Positions 33,000 to 41,966 of a stretch of 64,000 nt of DNA are shown piece by piece. The first letter of the stretch is position 1. Each line of letters starts with the position of its first letter. Position numbers and translations under genes: made by a program. Origin of the DNA: a virus; IMG/VR virus record IMGVR_UViG_3300044630_001055, positions 1 through 64,000 of that record. One strand, 5' to 3'. Under the pieces are notes generated by a model. The model was not told the origin of the DNA, made no database searches, and saw nothing but the letters and a program-made list of their open reading frames with translations.

Positions 33000-33031
33000 C
33001 AAATATACGATAAATATTTGTAATTTCCAAA
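33000..33031 (-). promoter_or_regulatory. Bacteroidota-type promoter for tmRNA
   Basis: Minus strand: TTTGGAA (33025-33031), 17 nt, TATATTTG (33000-33007). Transcription would begin about 13 nt upstream of the mature tmRNA 5' end, leaving a short RNase P-removed leader. The upstream box abuts the stop codon at 33032. Confidence 0.8.
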
Positions 33032-33385
33032 TTAATACTTATAAAATTGTAAATAGTTTAAAAGATATATTAATATTCCCTTCATTTTGTGTGAGGCTAG
33101 TTTAACTGATTTAAAATTTGATTCTTTTATTTGTTCAATAGTTCCATTTAATCTCCAATCTAATGTAATAGTTGTGTAGAAGGAATTATTGTTTAAATTA
33201 GAATATGTATTTAAATTAATTTCATATATGACAGAATTTGTATCATTTGTTTTTTGAGCAAAATATCTAGTTATGTACCCTCTCTTATAATCAGTTTCCG
33301 AAATTATAGGAATGTGTGTATTAATTTTTTTTAAATTATAATCATCTGGTAATTGTACTATTTTTTTATATCTAGTTATATCCAT
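33032..33385 (-). CDS. Hypothetical protein at end of baseplate operon (117 aa)
   Basis: A 117-residue protein starting MDITRYKKIVQLPDDYNLKK, with TTITLDWRLNGTIEQIKESN and a C-terminal helix GILIYLLNYLQFYKY. I do not recognise it. It is 14 nt after the baseplate hub gene and is the last gene of the tail operon that starts at 41685, so a tail role is likely by position only. Confidence 0.6.
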   Translation of the reverse strand: MDITRYKKIVQLPDDYNLKKINTHIPIISETDYKRGYITRYFAQKTNDTNSVIYEINLNTYSNLNNNSFYTTITLDWRLNGTIEQIKESNFKSVKLASHKMKGILIYLLNYLQFYKY

Positions 33386-33399
33386 TTTATTTAGGTTTT

Positions 33400-35679
33400 T
33401 TATGCTGAAGGTAACTGTCTAAAACCACCACTTATTTCAGTTTTCCAAGTCATATCCGTAATTGTATGTTTTACAGATAATACTTGAAAAAACCCACCAG
33501 TTTCATATTGTTCAGGTATTCCTTTAATTCTAAATTTATCTCCCCGCTTTATTCCACTAATACCATGTATTGTAAATGTGAAATTTATTGGAAATAGTAT
33601 TGATACACTTGTTTTATTTAATTTTTCATCCGAACCAACTTTTATTGATTCAAATAAAGCTAAATCATCCAATGATGCTATGTATGATTGGTCTGAAATA
33701 TTATCCGAAACCGTATCTTTTGTTATCATAACTTTGGGAAATATACCAACTTTACTTAAAAATAATTGTAAGTTTTTTTCTTTTAATTTTTCCTCATCTT
33801 CATCACCTGCAACCGTTGATGGTGTTTTTTTTGGAAATGGTGATGCTTCAGCTCTTTTTATTTCAGTTAGTATTTTATCTTTTAAATTTTTTGCAAAAAG
33901 CTTACCAGTAACAGGTGGTTGTGATGAATTTACATTATTTGATAATCGTTGACCTATAATTTGATTCATTTTAGCTCCTGATATATTTAAATCCAAAGAT
34001 GCATCCATAAATATTGATTTATTACCATATACATCAAATGCAATTGGTAATTCGGGAACTGCATTATTTTTTAAATTTAAATCTACTACAACTAATTCTG
34101 TTACTTCTGGATTTTTGGGGTCTGTTGTCTCTATTATTTGATAATCCCAAATTCCACCGGCCGCAGATGCCATTCCATTTAAGATTTGATATAAAGCATC
34201 TTTAACATAAAAATTTTTTGTTTCTAATATACCTTTTACAAAATCAAAATTAACATACAAATCATCTAAAAATCCCCAATGTTCACCAGGAACATTAAGT
34301 GATTCAATTGTAGAATCTTTATATGATAGAATACCTTTATATGTTTGATTATCAGTTATAGCACCTTTTGATGGGAAATGTATATCCAATGCCTTTCCAC
34401 CACTTGTCCCAATAACACTATTATTTAAAATTTCTTTATATTTTTTTTGTGGCGTTTTGGATTTTATAGCTGCCAATAAATCAAATTTTGGTGTTTTTGG
34501 ATTTGGAATGAATAATTTTGATTTATTACAACTAAATATTTTAGGAAATGCACTTACAACAGTTCGTTCGGTATTCACTTGCATTTTTACTTTCTTTCCT
34601 CCAATAACATAGTGGTCTATACCTATTGCATTTATTATTTTCATTAATGTACCAAATCTAATAAATTTATCAGGTCCAATTATTTCAGTACCAGATGGAA
34701 AACTTACAGATTCACTACCAACTGTTGCCGAATTTTCAAATATTCCCCATGCCCAACCATCCGTTTGATTGTTCATTTCTTCTCTAACCGATTCATCAAA
34801 ATTTATAAAATTGACTACATGTGCAACTTCCTTCGTATCTTTTATTAAACCATATACAGCATCCGTTCTTCTATTTGATGGTAGTTGATTATACATCATC
34901 ATAAAACGTTTTAAACCTAAATCTGTTTGAGCTGATATTTCAGCAGGGTCAAACTCATTTGCTGCTTCTTCTAACTCTTCTGGTGTTTGGTCTGGTTTTG
35001 TATTATCTGCGGCTAAAAAGTATGCAGGTAATTCCGTAAATCCAGTACATTCTACACTTATTTCCCAAAATTGTCCACTTATAGCTATACTACCGCCTGT
35101 TATAAATCCCAAATAATTATCATATAAACCACCAGTTTCCTCTCTTCGTTGATTTACATTTTTAAAAGATTGATTTTTTGCAACATAAGGAACACTTATT
35201 GCCTCAAACCCATTCATTGCTCTTCTTTCATTCCACCCCCATTCTAAAAATATAGTAAATCCAGGCTCTAAAAAAAATTTACATAATTCATTTAATTGAC
35301 CCGGTGTGTATGCAGTTATTGTAAATTTTGCTTTTCTAGAAAGATTACCAGCTCCCTCATCTATTTCTATTGAGGTTACATTTGGCTTTGGTCTAAATGC
35401 TAAATCATTATAATCTATATAAGGTCTACCATCCCATGTTACTCCAATAGTTCCACTTGATGATTGATTACCATATATAGTACCAATAGACCTATCTCCA
35501 GCAGCTTCAAATATTGTAAAATTAGGATTTGAATATAGTATTAATCCAGAATCAACACCAGAAGCAATTCTAACCCAAGCGTTTAAACCACTAATAGTTT
35601 CAATTGGGTTTGCAATTCTTCTATCCAATTCCGCTCTAGCGTATGGAGCAACATTTGAAAAATTAGGAAATCCTGACAT
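33400..35679 (-). CDS. Baseplate hub protein (gp27/gpD-like)
   Basis: A 759-residue tail protein. The N-terminal part has FTITAYTPGQLNELCKFFLE and GFTIFLEWGWN, and the C-terminus has INFTFTIHGISGIKRGDKFR with FFQVLSVKHTITDMTWKTEI, the final beta-strands typical of hub proteins (T4 gp27, P2 gpD). These trimers join the tail tube to the spike and baseplate. A central region (about 560-660) is polar and probably flexible. It sits after the LysM/gp53-like gene in a baseplate operon. A separate lysozyme or spike (gp5) is not recognised in the window. Confidence 0.7.
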   Translation of the reverse strand: MSGFPNFSNVAPYARAELDRRIANPIETISGLNAWVRIASGVDSGLILYSNPNFTIFEAAGDRSIGTIYGNQSSSGTIGVTWDGRPYIDYNDLAFRPKPNVTSIEIDEGAGNLSRKAKFTITAYTPGQLNELCKFFLEPGFTIFLEWGWNERRAMNGFEAISVPYVAKNQSFKNVNQRREETGGLYDNYLGFITGGSIAISGQFWEISVECTGFTELPAYFLAADNTKPDQTPEELEEAANEFDPAEISAQTDLGLKRFMMMYNQLPSNRRTDAVYGLIKDTKEVAHVVNFINFDESVREEMNNQTDGWAWGIFENSATVGSESVSFPSGTEIIGPDKFIRFGTLMKIINAIGIDHYVIGGKKVKMQVNTERTVVSAFPKIFSCNKSKLFIPNPKTPKFDLLAAIKSKTPQKKYKEILNNSVIGTSGGKALDIHFPSKGAITDNQTYKGILSYKDSTIESLNVPGEHWGFLDDLYVNFDFVKGILETKNFYVKDALYQILNGMASAAGGIWDYQIIETTDPKNPEVTELVVVDLNLKNNAVPELPIAFDVYGNKSIFMDASLDLNISGAKMNQIIGQRLSNNVNSSQPPVTGKLFAKNLKDKILTEIKRAEASPFPKKTPSTVAGDEDEEKLKEKNLQLFLSKVGIFPKVMITKDTVSDNISDQSYIASLDDLALFESIKVGSDEKLNKTSVSILFPINFTFTIHGISGIKRGDKFRIKGIPEQYETGGFFQVLSVKHTITDMTWKTEISGGFRQLPSA

Positions 35680-35685
35680 AACTTT

Positions 35686-35982
35686 TTAATTTATTTTAGT
35701 TTGATTTGATACTATTTCTATATAATTTAATGGTATCCTTAATATTGTACCATCTTCAAATCCAAATACCGCATTATGTATGTTATTAGCCGATGCTATT
35801 ATCCAACCTAATGTAGAATCTCTATAATAATCGTATGCTAATGTATCCAACCTATCACCGGTTTCAGTAGCAACATACAAATCATCATCTCTCAATGGTA
35901 TGTTTGGATATATTTTTGGTTTATATACAGTTCTCCCATCAACAGTCTTTTTAGTTTCGTTATTTGAATATCTACTTATCAT
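35686..35982 (-). CDS. 53: LysM-like baseplate protein (gp53/gpX-like)
   Basis: A 98-residue protein whose second half is a LysM-like motif: ATETGDRLDTLAYDYYRDST then GWIIASANNIHNAVFGFEDG and TILRIPLNYIEIV. T4 gp53 (baseplate wedge) and P2 gpX (tail) contain this fold. Only 6 nt lie between it and the hub gene. It probably binds tail proteins, not peptidoglycan. Confidence 0.72.
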   Translation of the reverse strand: MISRYSNNETKKTVDGRTVYKPKIYPNIPLRDDDLYVATETGDRLDTLAYDYYRDSTLGWIIASANNIHNAVFGFEDGTILRIPLNYIEIVSNQTKIN

Positions 35983-35995
35983 TTTAATTATTTAT

Positions 35996-38638
35996 TTAGA
36001 GACCCGCTCCACCAAGTAATGAACCACGTCCTTTATTTAAAAATTTATTAAATGGATTATCTTTATCTATTTTTTGTTGTATTTCTGTTTGACGTTTATT
36101 AAAATTTTCGTTACTTAATATCGCTGATGGTGTTTTGCTTGTTACGGATGCTGCCTTTTTTTGTGGATTTACCTCTTGGAGTTTTTTAGCAATATCATTT
36201 TGAGGAAGTGTACTATTCCATCCATAAAAATTATTTACAGTATTATTTCTACTTTCTATAAATTTAAGACTTATATTTACACTAACTACCATTGGAAGTT
36301 TATATCCGTTTAATGGTTTTGTTACTTCGGCAGTATTACCATCAGTTTCAATATTTACTTTACCACCATTACCACCATATGATTTATTATCACCAATTTC
36401 CCAACCAGCAGTATCATCTACCGTATACGATAGACTATCTATAATACATTCTTTATCTTTATATAAATTACCAATTGTTACTTTTGTAAATGGTGAAATT
36501 ATATAAGTTTCATTATGATATCCAGCAGGATATGCTAATGATGTTAAGAAGTTTATTCGTTCCCACATTGCTACGTGCTCTTGTGAATTTGTAGAATATA
36601 ATGTAAGTGTAAAACTAACACTTCGTTCTATACCCGAATATGTATAATAATTAAAAGGAGAACCTAAAAATTTAGCAGAATCCCAACTAGGTGATACATT
36701 TTCACTAATACCAGTAATTGTAGCTGTAAAATTAACTGATTTTTTGTTTGGTACGGATGTAAACTTCACAGTTATAAAATCCAAATCCCCAAATACATCA
36801 TTTCCAGTATCAGTATAATGATTTTTTGTATTTAAAAAATTTACAGCATTTCCTAATGATTTTTTAGATTCAATACTACGAGCAAATTCTTCTGAACTAT
36901 ACTTTAACTTATCGGTTTTTTGTGGTATTCCATTATTACCAATTCCGGTTATATTTAATTCATTACCAGTAGATTTTGTTTCAGCTACAGTTTGAATTTT
37001 AGTTAATAAAGTAGATAAATCATTTCTACTTTTTTCATCATCATTTGTTTCATCAACCGTATTTGAATAAGCAGTTGCAGATAATCTAGGGTCATATTTT
37101 AATAAATCGTTTCCTTTTGATTCTTGAACTTTTCTACCTAATTCTTGCTGTCCTTCTTTTCTAGCAGTTAATAAATCTTCTGCTTTTGCGGGTGGGGGTA
37201 TTATTATACCGTTTGGTAATGATAACCCATTTTCACCAGCCAACGCTTTAAATAAACTTTTTTCTTGTTGAGTTTTTTTATTTAAACCAGCAAATTGAGA
37301 ACCTATTGATGTTGTACTTTGTTTATCCTTTGTAGTTGCATTTATTAATGCAAGACTTGCAGGGTCTACACCTCCAATTTGTTGTAATCTTGTAGATAAA
37401 TCGTTTCGTTGTTCAATTACCAGTGATTCTTCATCAACTGTATTTGAGTATTTTGTTATTGTATTATCAGCATTGTATTTTAATATACCTTCACCAGTTC
37501 CTACTTTTAATAATTCCTTACCTATTACTTGCTGTCCTTCCTTTCTACCCGTAATTAAATTATTTGCATTTGCTTTTGGAATTGTAAATACGTTTGATTG
37601 ATTTGCTCCCTTAACTGGTATATTAAATACGTTTGAAGTTCCCGATTTACTAGGTAAACTAAATACGTTTGATACACCGCCTCCGCCTATACTAAATGGA
37701 TTTGATACACCACCACCACCTATACTAAATGGATTTGATACACCACCACCTACAATTGAACTAAATAAATTATTTGGTTTATTTTCTTTTGATAATCGTA
37801 AATATTCACCACTTAAATTAGCAGGTCCATCTTTTTTTATTGTTGATAATTCATTTTTTATTGTTGATAAATCATTTCTTAATTTTAAATCTGTACCTGT
37901 ATAATCTACGGTATCTTTATATGGCATTGCGCTTGAATACAAACGTGATGTAGGGTCATTTTTTGCCAATAATTGTTGTCCACTTTTTCTTGCACCAAAT
38001 AGATAAGTTTGAACTTTATCTTTTGCTAATTGAATACCAGAACCCAACACTGCGTTTCCAATTTGTCTAGGAGTTCCTGTTACGTTTTGTGCTAAAAACT
38101 TACCAACCAATGTCCCACCTGCATCTTTTTTAATTTTAGCAAGTGTTTGCATTGTATTTGGTTCAAGTCCATTTTTAAAATCATTTTTTAATATTACTCT
38201 AGATGGAATTATCTCTTCTGGAAATGCTACACCTATTTTTGATGCTAATTCTAATCCTTTTCCTTTTACTTTGTTTAATAAGTTTCCAATTATACCATTA
38301 TTACCCGCATTTCCATTTACACCAGCTTTCATATCATCCAACATATTGGTGGATAATCTATTTAAGCGGATAATATCCGTACCATATATGATTGGCTGTG
38401 ATAAAAAACGTAATTGTCTTAATCCTAATAATTCTTCTTCGATGACAGTTTCTCTCGTTCTATCACTTATTCTACTTCTACGCAATTTATTTACTAACGG
38501 AAATGAAGTTGCGTTTAGAGCACCATTTGGAGTTGATATTGATATATCTTTACTATTACGGGTTTCGTATTTTTGTTCAGCAGTTTGTGTGTTGCTTAAT
38601 TTTTTAGTTTGAAAAAGTTCTAATATAGTTTTTCCCAT
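35996..38638 (-). CDS. Baseplate/tail-tube junction protein (gp48/54-like) with internal repeats
   Basis: An 880-residue protein. The C-terminal 230 residues (DLDFITVKFTSVPNKKSVNF, ITGISENVSPSWDSAKFLGS, CIIDSLSYTVDDTAGWEI, LPMVVSVNISLKFIE) resemble the strand pattern of T4 gp48/gp54, which cap the baseplate and nucleate the tail tube. The middle carries three diverged copies of a module with ARKxGQQ, a Tyr-Ser-Asn-Thr-Val-Asp block and RNDLSTxL, plus short VSNPFSIGGGG-type repeats. It is much longer than T4 gp48 (364). Its ATG overlaps the tape-measure stop (TAATG). Confidence 0.6.
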   Translation of the reverse strand: MGKTILELFQTKKLSNTQTAEQKYETRNSKDISISTPNGALNATSFPLVNKLRRSRISDRTRETVIEEELLGLRQLRFLSQPIIYGTDIIRLNRLSTNMLDDMKAGVNGNAGNNGIIGNLLNKVKGKGLELASKIGVAFPEEIIPSRVILKNDFKNGLEPNTMQTLAKIKKDAGGTLVGKFLAQNVTGTPRQIGNAVLGSGIQLAKDKVQTYLFGARKSGQQLLAKNDPTSRLYSSAMPYKDTVDYTGTDLKLRNDLSTIKNELSTIKKDGPANLSGEYLRLSKENKPNNLFSSIVGGGVSNPFSIGGGGVSNPFSIGGGGVSNVFSLPSKSGTSNVFNIPVKGANQSNVFTIPKANANNLITGRKEGQQVIGKELLKVGTGEGILKYNADNTITKYSNTVDEESLVIEQRNDLSTRLQQIGGVDPASLALINATTKDKQSTTSIGSQFAGLNKKTQQEKSLFKALAGENGLSLPNGIIIPPPAKAEDLLTARKEGQQELGRKVQESKGNDLLKYDPRLSATAYSNTVDETNDDEKSRNDLSTLLTKIQTVAETKSTGNELNITGIGNNGIPQKTDKLKYSSEEFARSIESKKSLGNAVNFLNTKNHYTDTGNDVFGDLDFITVKFTSVPNKKSVNFTATITGISENVSPSWDSAKFLGSPFNYYTYSGIERSVSFTLTLYSTNSQEHVAMWERINFLTSLAYPAGYHNETYIISPFTKVTIGNLYKDKECIIDSLSYTVDDTAGWEIGDNKSYGGNGGKVNIETDGNTAEVTKPLNGYKLPMVVSVNISLKFIESRNNTVNNFYGWNSTLPQNDIAKKLQEVNPQKKAASVTSKTPSAILSNENFNKRQTEIQQKIDKDNPFNKFLNKGRGSLLGGAGL

Positions 38639-41490
38639 TATTTAAGTGCGTATGAATTTGAAGTTACAGTAGATACTACTTTTGAAACGCCAGATGTTAC
38701 TTTTTTACCATCCATATGTACTGATATTTTACCAGAATTTAAATCTGTTCGTAATGCTTTTATTTCGTTTATTAATTCATCCATTTTAGCATTTTTATCT
38801 TCAGCTTCTTTACCACCACCTTCTCCACCACCACTTAGTGCCTCTATAACAGAACCACCACCTATTTCTAAAAATGTACCAACTGCTAACATTGCAGGTA
38901 TTGCTAATAATCCAGCTACTGCAAACGATGCCATTGCAGCAGATAATGCAATAAATCCACCTGCCATAGAAAATAAAGCGGCTGCTGCATCCATAGATAA
39001 CAATGGTAATATTTTAACCATTAAATCACCTATACTACCCACCACCGATGCAATTCCCTTTCCAATTGATTCTACTACACTACCAATTGATTTACCAATG
39101 GATTCAATTAATGGTGCTAACAAACTCAATGCATATGTTAATGGTATTAATGATGCACCAAATAATGCCAATAATCCAATTCCAATTAATGCAGCCGGTG
39201 CACTAACACCAAATGCGGACAATCCTCCAGCTAATGCAACTAATCCAATTGCTGCGGCTTCTCCACCCAATGCAATTGCAGCTAAACCTAATGAACCTAC
39301 TGTCATAATTGCAAATGCCAAACCAGCTACTACTAATACACCAGCACCAGCTAATACTTTACCATCACCAAATGCGGATAATCCTTTAGCTAATGATTTT
39401 AATCCAGTACCAACCGTACTTATATCAATTTTTGATAAAACAAATAATGTTGGTAAACCTACCGACATTAATGCAAAACCAATTCCAGTTGGTATTAAAT
39501 TAAAAGCACCAAATAATACTTTTGGATTTCCCATTGCTTTTAATCCTGAAGCTAAATCTTTAAGTTTATCACCCATTGATTTATCTTTATTCATAGATTC
39601 GGTTGCTTGTTCTACACCTTCAGGTGATGTTACGGAATCTATTTTATTATCTACTAAATCTTCTACTTTACCACTTGCTTTATCTTGTATAGTTTCTTTT
39701 GCTTTATCCGCTAAACTACCTCCAGCTACATCTGCTATTGATTGAGTTGCCGTTGATACCGCTCCACCACCCATAAATTTTTGCAGTACATTAGATGCCA
39801 TATTTTTTATAAATTCAGCTGATGTTTTTACCCAACCACCCATAGTACTACCAATTGATTTTGCGTACTCACCCAATTTTGTAAATTTAACACCCATTTG
39901 ACCTAATGCACCTCCAAATTGAACTCCTGTCATTATTCCACCACCTAACAATTGTATAAATGAACCCAATCCTGTATTCATACCAGCTTGTATAGTTTCA
40001 TTTATCATACTAAATTGTGAATTCATTTGTCCAGTTAATGTAGTTGCATTCTCCTGATTAGCAGCCATTTTACCAAGTTCAGCTACGGATATACCTAATA
40101 AATCTGCAGTTGCTTTCTTTTGGAAATAATCCATTTTATTAAAAGCATCCACACCACCTAATGCATTTAAAGTTTCTTGTGTAGCTTCTTCAATTTTACC
40201 TTCAAATGCTAATGCTCTAGCTCTATCTAAATTGATATTCTTACCCATTAAAGCACCCAATTCCAATTCTTTAGTTATTGATGTTTCAAAATCTAAAAGG
40301 TTATCAGCAATACCGGTCATAGTTTTTAAACTAACACCCATTTTGGCTGCTGCTGCTGCTGCTTTTATTATATTCTCACCGCCATCTTTACCAAATAAAG
40401 CAAATTCTTCAGCAGAACCGGCTAAATCTGCCATTAAAGCTGCAGGTATTATTCCATTTTGTTTTGCAAACTCTTGTGTTGATTTTGTTAAATTTAGGGC
40501 AGCTTCTTCACTATTTCCGTTTAATCTACTAAAAGAACCCAATAATCCGGCTGCTTCAGTTCCACTAATACCCATATTTTTGGATATTAATGATGTTGAT
40601 GCTTGTAATTCCCCACTAACATTATTCATACCTCCGAATTCGGAAGCTAATGCTTTAGCGTTTTCAACTGCATTATCATCAAAGAAAGCCAAACCAGTTG
40701 TTGCAAATTCTGTTAATCCTCCCAATTGAGAACGAACTTCACCTAATTTATTAACAAATGTACCAACTCCCATAACCATCAAACCAATTGCTACTTGTGG
40801 TTTTTTTAATGCAGTTGTTATTTGGTTAGCAACTGCATTAAACCTAGCTTGCATTCTATTTGCCTCTTCGGTAAGTTCTTTATAAGCATCTAACTCATCT
40901 TCAGTAAGACCTATCGTTGCCTGCATTGCTTTATTTACTTTACTTTGTGCCGCACCAAAATCCTGAACTGCTCTTGCTATATCTTTATTATTACTAAAAA
41001 CAGAATCGCTAGATTTTATTAAATCTACATACATTTTTTTTGCAATATCTAAATTTTCAGTAGCCGCTTTCATTGCATCGGAATCACCACTAGCAGATGC
41101 ATGCATTAACTCATTTTGGGCTTGTGTTAGCATATCAGCACCTGCCATAAAATCTTTTACAAAATTAGCAGCATCAACATCACCAACATCAATACTTATA
41201 CTACCTATTTTATTAACTTGCTTAGCCATAAGAGTAAGTTCTTTACCCATATCGGATGTAACATTACCAGCTAATGACATTTGAGTTGTTAAGTCTTTAA
41301 AATTAGAAATCGATTCTCTAATTCCTTTTGTTCTACCAATAAAATCATTTATTTTTTTAATTTTTTTATCTAAAGCACTTATTTGAGCAGAATCTTGCGC
41401 AGCAGTTGCTTCTGCAAGTTTTTCTTGCAAATTGGCTAAATTTTGTATAGCTTTAGCTTCGGCATCAATTAATTTTGATTTATCTGCCAT
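38638..41490 (-). CDS. Tail tape-measure protein
   Basis: A 950-residue protein with a long helical N-terminus (LQEKLAEATAAQDSAQISAL), several hydrophobic Gly/Ala/Leu-rich segments (IPTGIGFALMSVGLPTLFVL; GLAAIALGGEAAAIGLVALA; GIGLLALFGASLIPLTYALS) and a polar end. This is typical of tape measures, which set tail length and help DNA cross the membrane. It lies just after the probable tail-chaperone pair, the standard arrangement. It is longer than T4 gp29 (590), suggesting a longer tail. Confidence 0.82.
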   Translation of the reverse strand: MADKSKLIDAEAKAIQNLANLQEKLAEATAAQDSAQISALDKKIKKINDFIGRTKGIRESISNFKDLTTQMSLAGNVTSDMGKELTLMAKQVNKIGSISIDVGDVDAANFVKDFMAGADMLTQAQNELMHASASGDSDAMKAATENLDIAKKMYVDLIKSSDSVFSNNKDIARAVQDFGAAQSKVNKAMQATIGLTEDELDAYKELTEEANRMQARFNAVANQITTALKKPQVAIGLMVMGVGTFVNKLGEVRSQLGGLTEFATTGLAFFDDNAVENAKALASEFGGMNNVSGELQASTSLISKNMGISGTEAAGLLGSFSRLNGNSEEAALNLTKSTQEFAKQNGIIPAALMADLAGSAEEFALFGKDGGENIIKAAAAAAKMGVSLKTMTGIADNLLDFETSITKELELGALMGKNINLDRARALAFEGKIEEATQETLNALGGVDAFNKMDYFQKKATADLLGISVAELGKMAANQENATTLTGQMNSQFSMINETIQAGMNTGLGSFIQLLGGGIMTGVQFGGALGQMGVKFTKLGEYAKSIGSTMGGWVKTSAEFIKNMASNVLQKFMGGGAVSTATQSIADVAGGSLADKAKETIQDKASGKVEDLVDNKIDSVTSPEGVEQATESMNKDKSMGDKLKDLASGLKAMGNPKVLFGAFNLIPTGIGFALMSVGLPTLFVLSKIDISTVGTGLKSLAKGLSAFGDGKVLAGAGVLVVAGLAFAIMTVGSLGLAAIALGGEAAAIGLVALAGGLSAFGVSAPAALIGIGLLALFGASLIPLTYALSLLAPLIESIGKSIGSVVESIGKGIASVVGSIGDLMVKILPLLSMDAAAALFSMAGGFIALSAAMASFAVAGLLAIPAMLAVGTFLEIGGGSVIEALSGGGEGGGKEAEDKNAKMDELINEIKALRTDLNSGKISVHMDGKKVTSGVSKVVSTVTSNSYALK

Positions 41491-41493
41491 TTA

Positions 41494-41685
41494 TTATTTT
41501 GCGTATTTATCTAAATATTTTACTAAATCATCCAAATCATTTGTTATATTTGCTAATTTTTTAGATACTTCTGGATGCTTTTCTGCCGATTTATTTATAA
41601 AAGTTTGGTCCAATCCTTTTTTATAAGAATCAAAAAAAGCATCTACAAATTTATTGAGAATTCCTTCGTTTAATTTTTTTGCCAT
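41494..41685 (-). CDS. Small helical protein before the tape measure (63 aa)
   Basis: A 63-residue helical protein, MAKKLNEGILNKFVDAFFDS then NKSAEKHPEVSKKLANITND and DLVKYLDKYAK. It starts the operon that contains the tape measure and baseplate genes, 16 nt after a late-type box, and ends 3 nt before the tape-measure ATG. A chaperone or tail-initiator role is possible from position only. Confidence 0.65.
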   Translation of the reverse strand: MAKKLNEGILNKFVDAFFDSYKKGLDQTFINKSAEKHPEVSKKLANITNDLDDLVKYLDKYAK

Positions 41686-41700
41686 TTGTACAGTTGGTTA

Positions 41701-41714
41701 TATATAATAAATAT
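41701..41714 (-). promoter_or_regulatory. Late-type promoter box for the tape-measure/baseplate operon
   Basis: Minus strand ATATTTATTATATA, 16 nt before ATG 41685 and just after the terminator of the preceding unit. Confidence 0.65.
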
Positions 41715-41724
41715 TGAATAAAAA

Positions 41725-41754
41725 AAAAGTGAGGATTATCTCATCCTCACTTTT
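41725..41754 (-). terminator. Terminator overlapping the end of a coding region
   Basis: An 11-bp perfect stem (41725-41735 with 41744-41754) is followed by T8 on the minus strand. The stop codon TAA of the upstream gene (41736-41738) lies in the loop, so the last codons form the 5' arm of the hairpin. Confidence 0.85.
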
Positions 41755-41966
41755 CCTGCTTTTGATTTACTTTGTGCAGCTTTCATTTCATCTGCTTCTT
41801 TCTTTTTGATATCAACTAATTTTTTAAAATAAAATTTTCTAAGATGTATTGGCATCGTATAAACTTCTGTCCAATTGAATCCATTACCAAAATGAACCAT
41901 TTCCCAAATTTGATTATGAAGTGTTGTTTTATAATCAATTGGCAGGGTAAAAAAAGCTAACCCCAA
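41736..41966 (-). CDS. Tail-assembly chaperone, downstream (frameshift) part
   Basis: A 76-residue open frame with HNQIWEMVHFGNGFNWTEVY and a basic Lys-rich end. It has no ATG: the frame opens at TTG, 32 nt inside the preceding gene. It is read in the +1 frame relative to that gene, and both frames share a run of seven Ts (plus-strand A7, 41949-41955). A ribosome slipping +1 (or -2) there would fuse it to the upstream protein just four codons before that protein's stop. This arrangement just before the tape measure mirrors the G/GT tail chaperones of lambda and Mu. Independent initiation at TTG is the alternative. Confidence 0.65.
   Translation of the reverse strand: MGLAFFTLPIDYKTTLHNQIWEMVHFGNGFNWTEVYTMPIHLRKFYFKKLVDIKKKEADEMKAAQSKSKAGKVRMR

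Noticed and set aside
39098-39745. 215-residue plus-strand frame opposite the tape measure
   Set aside because: Low-complexity Asn/Ala/Pro product of the antisense of Gly/Ala/Leu-rich codons.
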